A stretch of 64,000 bases of DNA from JBDSLU01 sp031407765 (GTDB lineage Bacteria; Acidobacteriota; Vicinamibacteria; Vicinamibacterales; Vicinamibacteraceae), in contig JANOIR010000077.1 of the NCBI GenBank assembly GCA_031407765.1, forward strand, positions 3,868-67,867, written 5' to 3'. This document shows, piece after piece, positions 1 through 8,400 of this stretch. Under the pieces are notes generated by a model. That model was not told the DNA's origin. It did no database searches and saw only the letters and a program-made list of their open reading frames with translations. Positions within the stretch are counted from its first letter, which is position 1. The number at the start of each line of letters is the position of its first letter. The position numbers were made by a program, and so were the translations under genes.

Positions 1-210
1 GAACTCGTCTTCCGGGATGCCCAGCAGCCGCAGCAGGGCCACCAGCGGCGGCACCGTCGCCTCGCCGACGCCGATGGTGCCGATCGAGGCCGACTCCACC
101 AGCGTGATGCTGCACAGCGCGGGGTCGAGGAAGCGGTTGAGGAACGCGGCGGTGATCCAGCCGCTGGTGCCGCCGCCGACGATGAGGATTTTCTGGATGG
201 GACGCGCCAT
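1..210 (-). CDS. flavin-dependent tryptophan halogenase-like protein, N-terminal part only
   Basis: This gene reads leftward and leaves the window, so only the first 70 codons are visible, from an ATG whose complement is at 208-210. The translation has a dinucleotide-binding start (KILIVGGGTSGWITAAFL), where GxGxxG-type glycines bind FAD. It continues to VGEATVPPL, the conserved GxGEAT segment of PrnA-type tryptophan halogenases, about 50 residues in. Such enzymes use FADH2, oxygen and chloride or bromide to halogenate indole or other aromatic substrates. The catalytic lysine and the WxWxIP motif lie outside the window, so activity cannot be judged. Its start is only 20 bp from the divergent methyltransferase start, so any promoters must overlap coding sequence. 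Family assignment is firm; the substrate is unknown. Confidence 0.85.
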   Translation of the reverse strand, partial: MARPIQKILIVGGGTSGWITAAFLNRFLDPALCSITLVESASIGTIGVGEATVPPLVALLRLLGIPEDEF

Positions 211-230
211 GAACTCGGTATCCTAGCAAC

Positions 231-1262
231 GTGCGCGCAGCCCAAGATGAAACTATAGGCTATCTCTGCGCCGACGACTTCCTGCGGGACGCCGTCGGCG
301 CGCGCGCGCTCGCGAGCGCCTTCGAGCTCGGCCTGGTCGACGCGCTGCTGGAGCGGGAGCGGGGTGCGGCGGCGCTGGCGGAGCGCACGAAGCTGGACGA
401 AAGCGGGCTCGGGCTGCTGCTTGGCATGCTGGAGGCGGGGAACGTGCTTGCGCGGGCCGCGGGGGAGGTGAAGCTCACCGCCTCCTTCATGCAAGCGCTC
501 CGCTACCGGGACCTGTTGGAGGCCAAGCTCGATTTCATCGGCCTGGCGGCGCCGGATTTCGTCGAGCTTTTCAGCATGCTGCTGGCCGATCCGAGGGGCT
601 TCACCGGCAATGCGAGGATCTTCGAGCTGTTCTCCTACCAGCGCTGCTTCGATCCCACGCCGGAGAATTTCGCCAACACCGCCCGCTGGATGCGGTTGAC
701 CACGGCGCTGACGAAGTACGAAGCCCCGGTCTGTCTCGCGCGGCACGACTTCTCGCGCTATGGGCGGATGCTGGACGTGGGCGGCAACAGCGGCGAATTC
801 GCGCTGCAGGCGTGCCGCCGGCATGCGGGGCTGCGCGCCACCGTGCATGACCTGCCGCTGGTCTGCGAGCTCGGCATGCGCCGCCTGAACGCGGAGCCCG
901 AGGCGGCGCGCATCGATTTCGTGAAAGTGGGCGTGCCCGCCCGCGACCTGCCGACGGGACACGACGTGGTGGTCTTCAAGTCGATGCTGCACGACTGGCC
1001 CGAGCAGCAGATGCGCGAGTTTCTTGCGCGCGCGCACCGGGCGCTGAATCCGGGCGGCACCCTGCTGATCTTCGAGCGCAGCCGGTTCGAGGTGGGAAAA
1101 ACGCAGGTGCCGTACTCGACGATTCCGCTGATGCTTTTTTTCCGCTCCTATCGCCCGGCGGACGGTTACCGCGACGCGCTCTCGGCGGCGGGATTCCATG
1201 GGATCAAGTCGGAGGCGATCGAACTCGACATGCCTTTCATGCTCGTGACGGCGAGGAAATGA
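231..1262 (+). CDS. SAM-dependent O-methyltransferase (methyltransferase_2-like)
   Basis: This is a 343-aa protein of the class-I, O-methyltransferase type that methylates small aromatic or polyketide hydroxyl groups. Residues 1-100 resemble the winged-helix dimerisation domain (ASAFELGLVDALLE, followed by a helix-turn-helix-like stretch). The Rossmann core carries the SAM-binding motif LDVGGNSGEFAL near residues 181-192. It also has an HDWPEQQ motif, typical of the family near the catalytic base, and a PGGTLLIFE strand. I chose the GTG at 231 because the next in-frame ATG is about 65 codons in and would delete part of the dimerisation domain. It overlaps the next gene by 4 bp (ATGA-type), which implies translational coupling. 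Next to a halogenase and a radical SAM gene it probably tailors a secondary metabolite, but the substrate cannot be told. Confidence 0.82.
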   Translation: MRAAQDETIGYLCADDFLRDAVGARALASAFELGLVDALLERERGAAALAERTKLDESGLGLLLGMLEAGNVLARAAGEVKLTASFMQALRYRDLLEAKLDFIGLAAPDFVELFSMLLADPRGFTGNARIFELFSYQRCFDPTPENFANTARWMRLTTALTKYEAPVCLARHDFSRYGRMLDVGGNSGEFALQACRRHAGLRATVHDLPLVCELGMRRLNAEPEAARIDFVKVGVPARDLPTGHDVVVFKSMLHDWPEQQMREFLARAHRALNPGGTLLIFERSRFEVGKTQVPYSTIPLMLFFRSYRPADGYRDALSAAGFHGIKSEAIELDMPFMLVTARK

Positions 1263-2113
1263 TGGAACGAGCGGCCGACGGCGAGCGCCTGTACGACTTC
1301 TGCCTGTGGGAATACCCGCCCGCGGCGCCCTGCGCGGGCAAGCTGCGCTCGATCAACCTGCTGTCGCGCTCGTTCGAGCAGCATGGGGTCGCCGTGCGAG
1401 GCATGGAGATCGTGCGCGCGATCCGCGAAGGGCTCGGCGATTCGCGCACCGTCTGGGGAATCAAGCAGGAAGGCGGCAGGACCAGCTGGGAATTCTATTT
1501 CTACGACTATGAGCGCCTTCAGCGGCAGCGCTCGATCCCGAAGCTGCTGGAGATTCTCCGGCCCTGGATCGCCTGCGATATCGCGCCCGGCGAGCAGTAT
1601 CCCTACTTCATGTTCTCCATCGACCTGGACGGCGAGCTGATCGCCGGCCGCCGCCCCATGGAGGAGATCCAGGTCTATGTCGGCAACATCGGCAGCCAGG
1701 TGTCCTCCGGCATCTGCTACGCGGCGACGCGCGCGGGCATGAGGCTGAAGAACCTCTACTATTTCTTCGACGCCAGGACGGAGATGCAGGAGATCGTGGG
1801 CAAGGCGACATCGTCGGTGCACCTCGATCCCGCGAAAGTGCCGCTGCGCGAGGTGTTCTGGCCCGAGCTGGTGGATTGCCAGACCATCGTGGTCGCCAAC
1901 AAGCAGGACCGCGACGGCGTCTATTTCTGCAGGATCAGGGTCGGGCAGCTGCTCCACTTCCTGCGGCGCATGGGCTTCCCGGCCGAGGAAGTGTTGTTCC
2001 TCGAGGAGAACAGGAGTAGCTTGGATCACATGCTCTACGACGTCGGATTCGACTACCGCATGGATGGCGATCGCCTGTCGATCGTGAAGGGCGCGTGGTA
2101 TGGCGTCTTCTGA
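1259..2113 (+). CDS. hypothetical protein, 284 aa, between methyltransferase and radical SAM
   Basis: I do not recognise this family. The protein has no signal peptide or membrane segment. It is rich in aromatic residues and alternates beta-strand-like stretches (WEFYFYDYERLQ, YPYFMFSIDLDGE, IQVYVGNIGSQVSSGICY, LKNLYYFF) with short helices. It ends in a DYRMDGDRLSIVKGAWYGVF tail. The pattern suggests a soluble alpha/beta enzyme or binding protein. The ATG at 1259 overlaps the methyltransferase stop by 4 bp, and the end overlaps the radical SAM start by 14 bp, so all three are almost certainly co-translated. Coding potential is good and the gene is complete. A role in the same tailoring pathway is inferred only from position. 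Confidence 0.75.
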   Translation: MMERAADGERLYDFCLWEYPPAAPCAGKLRSINLLSRSFEQHGVAVRGMEIVRAIREGLGDSRTVWGIKQEGGRTSWEFYFYDYERLQRQRSIPKLLEILRPWIACDIAPGEQYPYFMFSIDLDGELIAGRRPMEEIQVYVGNIGSQVSSGICYAATRAGMRLKNLYYFFDARTEMQEIVGKATSSVHLDPAKVPLREVFWPELVDCQTIVVANKQDRDGVYFCRIRVGQLLHFLRRMGFPAEEVLFLEENRSSLDHMLYDVGFDYRMDGDRLSIVKGAWYGVF

Positions 2114-3092
2114 AGCGTCGGTGCGTCCCATCCGCCTGGTCCGGCGCAAGCCGGGCGTTCCCACCCCGGCCGTCGCCGGCACCATGGGCCGGTTCGACTA
2201 CAACCAGTACGTGTCGATGACCATGGAGTTCCGCTGCAACCTCAAGTGCGTCCACTGCATGATCGAGGGCACCATGGACCGCCTTGAGCCGCAATCGTTC
2301 GCGCAGTTCATGCGCGTGCTCGAGGGCAACGCCACGCACCGCAGGTTCAAGGGGCTGATCCTCACGGGCTCCGAAATCACCCTGCACCGCGACCTGCCGC
2401 AGTGGGCGCGGTTGGCGCGCGAGCACGGTTTCGAGCACGTCCGCATCCAGACGCACGGGATGCGGCTCGCGTCCCGCGGCTACGTCCAGGAACTGGTCGG
2501 GGCCGGGGTGGACGAGTTTTTCGTCAGCGTGGCCTCCTCCGACGCCGAAACCCACGACGCCATCACCCAGGTGCCGGGTTCCTTCGACAAGACGATCCGG
2601 GGCCTGGAGCTGCTCGAAGAGTTCGAAAATGTGACTTCCATCACGAATTCGGTCGTCACGAGCCGCAGTTTCAGGCAGTTGCCGGCCCTGGTCGAACGCC
2701 TGAGACCGCTCAAGCGCCTCGCCCAGATGGAGTTCTGGTTCTACTTTCCGATGGCCGAATCGGACGACAAGGGCCTGGTCGCTTCCCACCTGGAGGTTCT
2801 GCCTTACTTGCGGCAAGCCATTGCCGCGGCAAGGGATTCCGGGCGTGGAGTGGAGGTGAAGAACTTCCCCGAGTGCCTGCTCGGCGAGGACCGGGGCGCC
2901 CTGTACAACGACCAGCCGCAGCTCCTCATTGATCCCGCGTTCTGGGACGAGTTCGTGCGCAATGGTTTCCACCAGTGCGTCTACCGCGAACGCTGCGCCT
3001 CCACGAAATGTCTAGGCCTGAACAGCGCTTACGTGCGGAAGTTCGGTGACCACGCCGATGTCCTGAAACCCTTCGCCCTCGGGGATTTGTAA
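2100..3092 (+). CDS. radical SAM protein with extra C-terminal cysteines
   Basis: This 330-aa radical SAM enzyme has the 4Fe-4S ligating motif CNLKCVHC at residues 46-53 (Cx3Cx2C), which cleaves SAM to the 5'-deoxyadenosyl radical. LTGSEITLHRDL follows where the SAM-binding GGE segment is expected, and RIQTHGMRL matches a typical third strand of the barrel. Near the C-terminus the spaced cysteines in FHQCVYRERCASTKC, plus one in FPECLLG, suggest a SPASM/twitch-like auxiliary cluster. Such domains are common in enzymes that modify peptides or proteins. The ATG at 2100 lies inside the preceding gene. The gene is the last of the trio and is followed by a non-coding gap. Its substrate is unknown. 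A PqqD-like domain encoded at about 53 kb is a possible but unproven partner. Confidence 0.83.
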   Translation: MASSEASVRPIRLVRRKPGVPTPAVAGTMGRFDYNQYVSMTMEFRCNLKCVHCMIEGTMDRLEPQSFAQFMRVLEGNATHRRFKGLILTGSEITLHRDLPQWARLAREHGFEHVRIQTHGMRLASRGYVQELVGAGVDEFFVSVASSDAETHDAITQVPGSFDKTIRGLELLEEFENVTSITNSVVTSRSFRQLPALVERLRPLKRLAQMEFWFYFPMAESDDKGLVASHLEVLPYLRQAIAAARDSGRGVEVKNFPECLLGEDRGALYNDQPQLLIDPAFWDEFVRNGFHQCVYRERCASTKCLGLNSAYVRKFGDHADVLKPFALGDL

Positions 3093-3245
3093 AAGAACAT
3101 AAAAACGGGGAATTAGTCCGCGAGATGACAAGGCTTTCCGTCTTTGTTTTGAAATGTAGTAAGCGCTTGAAAATTTGACCGAAAAGCCGGCTCCGGGGCA
3201 ATCAAAGCAAGTAGAATCCGGTCTTCATCTGGCGGCCGGGGGGCT
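3093..3245 (+). promoter_or_regulatory. AT-richer intergenic region, likely terminator plus promoter of the secretion locus
   Basis: This 153-bp gap is visibly AT-richer than its surroundings. A weak hairpin (ACAAGG at 3128-3133 with CTTTGT at 3142-3147) followed by T residues could end the radical SAM operon. TTGAAA at 3149-3154 and TTGACC at 3175-3180 are -35-like, but I see no convincing paired -10 box. It is the only sizeable non-coding space before the SapC, TolC and giant genes, so their promoter most likely lies here. Confidence 0.4.
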
Positions 3246-4103
3246 GTGTTGGCGACTCTTCTTTTTTATCAGCGTCCAATACCGCTCAATTCCGACATTC
3301 ACCGCAAGACTCGCCTCGGTCCGGCCCGCAACGATTTCAGCTTCTGCGCGCAGACGAATTCGATTCCGCTGGCCGCGGTGGAATTTTTCGATACCGCGCG
3401 CGAATACCCGATCGCCTTCACAGGCAGGGACGCCGGGCCGATGTTCCCGATCGCGCTCGTCGGCGTGCGGCAGAACGAAAACCTGTTCGTCAACGCCGCA
3501 GGGCGCTGGGAGGGCCGCTACATCCCGGCCTTCGTGCGCCGCTATCCGTTCGTCCTCGCGGAGAAGCAGGACGCGGACGATTTCAACGTCTACCTCGACG
3601 AGGCCTACCCGGGCTTCGGCGCCGACCAGGGCGAGCGCCTGTTCACCGACGAGGGCGAGCACACGCCGCTGCTGAAGCAGGCGCTGGATTTTCTCAGCAC
3701 TTACCAGGGCGAGATCAAGCGCACCCGGCTGTTCGTCGAGCGGCTCCAGTCGCTCGAGCTGCTGGTGCCGCGGGTGATGGAAGTGGTGCGCCCCGGCCAG
3801 CAGCCCATGGTGCTCGAAGGCTTCAGCGTGGTCGACGAGCAGCGGCTGCAGGCGCTCGATGACGCGAAGCTGCTGGAGCTGGCGCGCAGCGGCCTGCTCG
3901 CGTGGATCCACGCGCACCTGATGTCGCTTGCCAACGTCGCGCATCTCGCGGAGCGGCTGGATGGCGCGAAGCGCGGCGATGCAGGCAACGCACCGGCGGC
4001 CCGGCCGGCGGAGCAGGCGGCGCCTGCGGCGGCATCCAAGGAGAAGGCGAAGGAAAAAGACAAAGCGCGCGACACTCGAAGCAAGTCGGGCAAGGGCCGG
4101 TAG
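3246..4103 (+). CDS. SapC family protein
   Basis: This 285-aa protein matches the SapC family (named after an S-layer-associated gene of Campylobacter). The family signature is clear: LFYQRPIPLNSDIH near the start, FCAQTNSIPLAAVEF, VGVRQNENLFVNAAGRWEGR and YIPAFVRRYPFVLAE. The biochemical role of SapC is not established. It is cytoplasmic by sequence, with no signal peptide. Residues after about 235 form an Ala/Lys-rich tail that is probably disordered. The start is GTG at 3246 (TTG at 3249 is possible), chosen because the family begins a few residues before the LFY motif. The stop overlaps the TolC GTG start by one base (TAGTG), so the two are translationally coupled, which ties SapC to export of the giant protein. 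Confidence 0.88.
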   Translation: MLATLLFYQRPIPLNSDIHRKTRLGPARNDFSFCAQTNSIPLAAVEFFDTAREYPIAFTGRDAGPMFPIALVGVRQNENLFVNAAGRWEGRYIPAFVRRYPFVLAEKQDADDFNVYLDEAYPGFGADQGERLFTDEGEHTPLLKQALDFLSTYQGEIKRTRLFVERLQSLELLVPRVMEVVRPGQQPMVLEGFSVVDEQRLQALDDAKLLELARSGLLAWIHAHLMSLANVAHLAERLDGAKRGDAGNAPAARPAEQAAPAAASKEKAKEKDKARDTRSKSGKGR

Positions 4104-5455
4104 TGAGGACAACGGTCTTCAGGCTGCTCATACTCGCTGGCCTGACCGGTCCCGTATTTGCTCCCGGGTTTGTTTCCTCTGCTTGGGCGGAGGACCTGGT
4201 CCAGATCTACAGCCTGTCCAAGCTGAACGACCCGAAGTACAAGGGTGCGCGCTACGATTTCGAGGCCGCTTCCTACGCCGAGCCCCAGGCGCGCGCCGCG
4301 CTGCTGCCCACCATTTCGCTCGAAGCGCTCGAGATGCGGACGTACCAGCGCATCATCAACAGCGCGAACACCGTGTTCGCGACCGGCTCGACGGACTATC
4401 CCACCTACAGCCAGACGCTGAACCTCACGCAGCCGATCTACAAGCTGTCCGCCTGGTTCGGCTACGAGCAGGCGAAGGTGAAGGTCAAGCAGGCCGCGGC
4501 CACCTTCAGCGCCGCGGAGCAGGACCTGATCGTGCGCGCGGCGACCGCCTATTTCAGCGTGCTCGCGGCGCGCGACGTGCTCGAGTTCGCGGAGGCGGAG
4601 AAGAAGGCGATCCAGCGCCAGCTCGATCTCGTCCAGCAGCGCTTCAGCAGCGGCCTGGTCGCCGTCGCCGACCTGCACGACACCCGGGCGCGCAACGCGA
4701 TCAAGGAAGCCGACGTGGTGGCCGCGCAGAACGAACGCGACGACAGGGTGCAGGCGCTGCGCGAGCTGACGGGCCGGACGATCCCGAACCTGAAGCCGCT
4801 GCGCCAGGCCATTCCACTCGAGAATCCCGAGCCGCTCGACATGAACGCCTGGGTCAGCGTCGCGGAGAAGCAGAACCTGCTGCTCGAAGCGCGCCGCCAG
4901 GCCGTGGAGGTCGCGCAGCAGGAGATCCGCCGCCAGCGCGCGGGCCATGCGCCGGTGCTCGATTTCGTCGCAACGCAGAACAAGAAGGACACCGGCGGCA
5001 GCCTGTTCGGCGGCGGCAGCAACGTCGAGACGCTCGATCTCATGTTCCGCCTGAACATTCCCATCTTCTCCGGCGGCCTCACATCCGCGCTGACCGGCGA
5101 GGCGGTGAAGCGCTACTACAGCTCGCTGGAGGACATGGAGCGCGACTGGCGCCAGGTGGAACGCCAGACCCGGGCCGCGTTCCAGGGCGTCACCGGCGGC
5201 GTGGTGCGCGCGCGCGCGCTCGCGCAAGGCATCCTGTCCGCCGAAAGCGCGCGCGAGCTCAAGGTCGAGGGCTACCGTTCGGGCCTGCAGACGATCCTGC
5301 AGGTGCTCGACGCGGAGCGCGACCTTTACGCGGCGAAACGCGACTCGGCGCGTGCGCGCTACGACCTCCTGATCAACCGGCTGCGCCTGAAGCAGGCCGC
5401 CGGCACGCTGGGCGAGGATGAATTGGTGGCGATCAACCGATTGCTCGAGCCCTAA
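4103..5455 (+). CDS. TolC family outer-membrane channel protein
   Basis: This 450-aa TolC-like protein forms the outer-membrane/periplasmic tunnel of type I-like export systems. A signal peptide spans residues 1-29 (FRLLILAGLTG core, cleavage likely after SSAWA). The mature protein starts with the family's short repeat region (DLVQIYSLSKLNDPKYKGAR). Two long coiled-coil repeats follow, with motifs such as QRFSSGLVAVADLHDTRARN in the first half and GYRSGLQTILQVLDAERDLY in the second, the typical duplicated TolC helices. The length is normal for the family. I chose GTG at 4103 because it gives a perfect signal peptide; codons upstream in this frame lie inside sapC. Only 35 bp separate it from the giant gene, which points to that protein as its cargo. 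Confidence 0.9.
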   Translation: MRTTVFRLLILAGLTGPVFAPGFVSSAWAEDLVQIYSLSKLNDPKYKGARYDFEAASYAEPQARAALLPTISLEALEMRTYQRIINSANTVFATGSTDYPTYSQTLNLTQPIYKLSAWFGYEQAKVKVKQAAATFSAAEQDLIVRAATAYFSVLAARDVLEFAEAEKKAIQRQLDLVQQRFSSGLVAVADLHDTRARNAIKEADVVAAQNERDDRVQALRELTGRTIPNLKPLRQAIPLENPEPLDMNAWVSVAEKQNLLLEARRQAVEVAQQEIRRQRAGHAPVLDFVATQNKKDTGGSLFGGGSNVETLDLMFRLNIPIFSGGLTSALTGEAVKRYYSSLEDMERDWRQVERQTRAAFQGVTGGVVRARALAQGILSAESARELKVEGYRSGLQTILQVLDAERDLYAAKRDSARARYDLLINRLRLKQAAGTLGEDELVAINRLLEP

Positions 5456-5490
5456 CGGAAAAACTGGCGAACTTGACCCGCATACCGGCA

Positions 5491-8400
5491 ATGGAAGCGA
5501 TGAAGAACCTGGCGGCACGGCTCGCCCGGGGATTCCGAGCCTCCAGGCTGCAGCCGCCGATGCGCCGCAAGGCGATGTTCGAGGCGCTCGAGCAGCGCTT
5601 CATGCTGTCCGCGGAACTGGTGGTTCCCCCGCCGCCGCCGCCCGCGGCGCAGGCTCCCGCGCTGGAGGCGCCACTCAATCCGACCGTGCCGTCGACGATC
5701 ACGGCGGCCTCGACGCCGATCCAGTTCACGCTGCAGGCGCAGGCGGAGCTGCCGGAAGCGGCCGAAGCCCAGCCGGATCCGGGCGGGGTACAGGCGACCA
5801 CGCCCGAGATCGAGGCGGTCGACACCTCGCTGCCGAAGGCGAACAACGCTGCTCTCGACGAGCTGAGCGAAGCGGCGGCAGGTACCACCGCCGCGCCGGC
5901 CGCGGTGGCCCAGGAGGCGCCTGCGCCGATGAATCTCGCGGCGTACGCGGCCTCGGTCCAGAATCGCCCGGCGCCGATGCAGGTCATCATCATCGACCCG
6001 TCGGTGCCGAACTACGAGGCGCTGGTCAAGAGCCTGCTGAACTACGGTGCTGCGCAGGCCCCGGCAACTCCCGTGCAGGAGAGTGTCGCCTCCAGCAGCA
6101 AGCCTGAGGAAACGTCCATCTCGCTCCCTGCCGTATCAACCGTCCAGGATGCGCAGGCGCAACAACCGTCGCGCGGCGACGAACAGGTGGTGCAGGTCCA
6201 GCGCATCGGCGACATCGAAGTGGTGGTGCTCGATGCGCGCTTCGACGGCGTCGACCAGATCACGGACATCCTTTCCGCGCACCATGGCCTTGGCGCGGTG
6301 CAGGTGCTTTCGCACGGCGGCAGCGGCGCCCTGCGGCTGGGCACGAGCCAGCTGAATGAAGCCAAGCTGGAGCAACAGAAGGCGCGTATCGCGGGCTGGG
6401 GCGCGGCGCTGCGTCCGGACGGCGACATCCTCCTGTATGGCTGCGACGTCGCCGCGGGCGCGGGCGGCCTGGAATTCGTCGGCAGCCTCGCCGCGCTCAC
6501 GGGCGCCGACGTCGCGGCTTCGACCAACCAAACCGGCGCTGCCGGCCTGGGCGGCGATTGGGCGCTCGAGTACCACACCGGCATCATTGAATCGCAGCCC
6601 CTGTTTACGGAGAGCGTGCTTTCGAGCTACGCCTACCTCCTCGCCAACCTGACGGGTACTGCGGGCGCCGACACCCTGACCAGCACCGGCGCTGCCGACG
6701 TGTTGACCGGCCTGGCGGGCGACGACATCTACAAGTTCAACAACGCCTGGGGCAGCGACACGGTCACCGAGCTCGCCGCCGGCGGCATGGACACGCTGGA
6801 CTTCTCGTCGGTCACGGCGAACCTGACCTTCACGGTGAATGCCGATGGCAGCGTCGATGTCGCGAACGGTACTGGAAGCGCGCTTCACGCGACCGGCGTC
6901 GAAAAGCTGATCGGCGGCCTCGGGGTCAACACCTTCCGTTTCCTGGACCAGGCCGTCTTCAACGGCAGCATCGTCGGCAAGAGCGGCGGCCAGGACGTGT
7001 TCGACTTCGGCACCTTTGCCAGCGCACTCAACTGGGCCGTCACCGACGTCCAGGCGGGCAGCGTCAACGGCGGGTCGGTCACGGCTGCCTTCACCAATAT
7101 CAGCAGGTTCACCGGCGGCACCGCGACGGATACCCTCACCGGCCCTGACGGGAGCGACACCTGGGACATCTGGAACGTCACCGGCGTGGGCGCCGGTAAC
7201 GCAGGCGGCACCACGTTCACCGGCATGGAGCAGCTCGAGGGGCGCGGCACGAACATCCTGAACTACTCCGCCTACGGCAGCGCGGTATCGGTCGACCTGG
7301 ATGGGTCCACCGCCACCGGCTTCAGCCAGATCACCGGCTTCCGCGGCGCGTATGGCTCGCAGCACGACGACGTCCTTGTCGGGAACAGCGAAGACAACGT
7401 GTTTTCGGGCGGCGGCGGCAGCAACACGATCAACGGCGGCGGCGGCAGCGACACCGTGTCCGAAGCGGCGGACGTCAACTTCGTCCTGACCGACGGCTCG
7501 CTGACGATCGGCGGGATCGGCACCGATTCGCTGAGCAACATCGAGCAGGCTTACTTGGTCGGCGGCGCCGGTTCGAACACGTTCGACATCACGGCCTTCA
7601 CCAAGGGCGCAGTCACGTTGAACGGAGGCGCCGGCAACGACACCTACAAGCTCGGCAACACCTGGAACACCCACAGGATCACGGAAGCCGCGGCCAGCGG
7701 ACAGGACACGCTCGATTTCTCCGCGGTCTCGTCGCTTGCGCTGACCTTCACCGTCAACGCCGACGGCACGGTCGACGTCACCAACGAGGCGCTGCCCGAC
7801 GCCGTCATCTACACGACCAACGTCGACAACCTCATCGGCGGCCAGGGCGCGACCGCCAGCAACAGCTTCGTGTTCTTCGAGGATGCCGTCCTCGCGGGAA
7901 CGGTCAGCGGCAAGGTCGGCGGGCAGGACACGCTCGACTACAGCGACTACGGCACCGCGGTCACGGTCAACCTCGCCACGGGCGCCGCGACGGCCACCCA
8001 GGGCGCAAGCAATTTCACCAACGTGATGGGCGGCTCGGCCGCCAGCACGCTGGTCGGCTGGAATGCCGCGAATACCTGGACCATCACGGAACACACCAGC
8101 GGCACGGTGGCGAGCGCGAGCGGCACTGTCACGTTCAGTGGCCTGAGCAGCATCGCCGGCGGCAGCGCGGCCGACGTGTTGACCGGGCCGATCGACGGCG
8201 ATGTCTGGAATATCAACTCCACGGGCGCCGGCAACGTGGATGGCCTGAATTTCAGCGGCATGGAGACGCTGGCCGCGCGCGGCACGATCAACGTGCTGGA
8301 TTACGCCGCATACCCGACCGCGGGCAGCGGCATCGGCGTTACCGTCGACCTCGCGTCCGGCTCGGCGACCGGCTTCGTCGCCATCAGCGGTTTCCGCGAC

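Noticed and set aside
5977..6640. Calling DUF4347 a proven cysteine protease
   Set aside because: Only the His/Cys spacing and strand context support this. No activity is established, so it is reported as a hypothesis.
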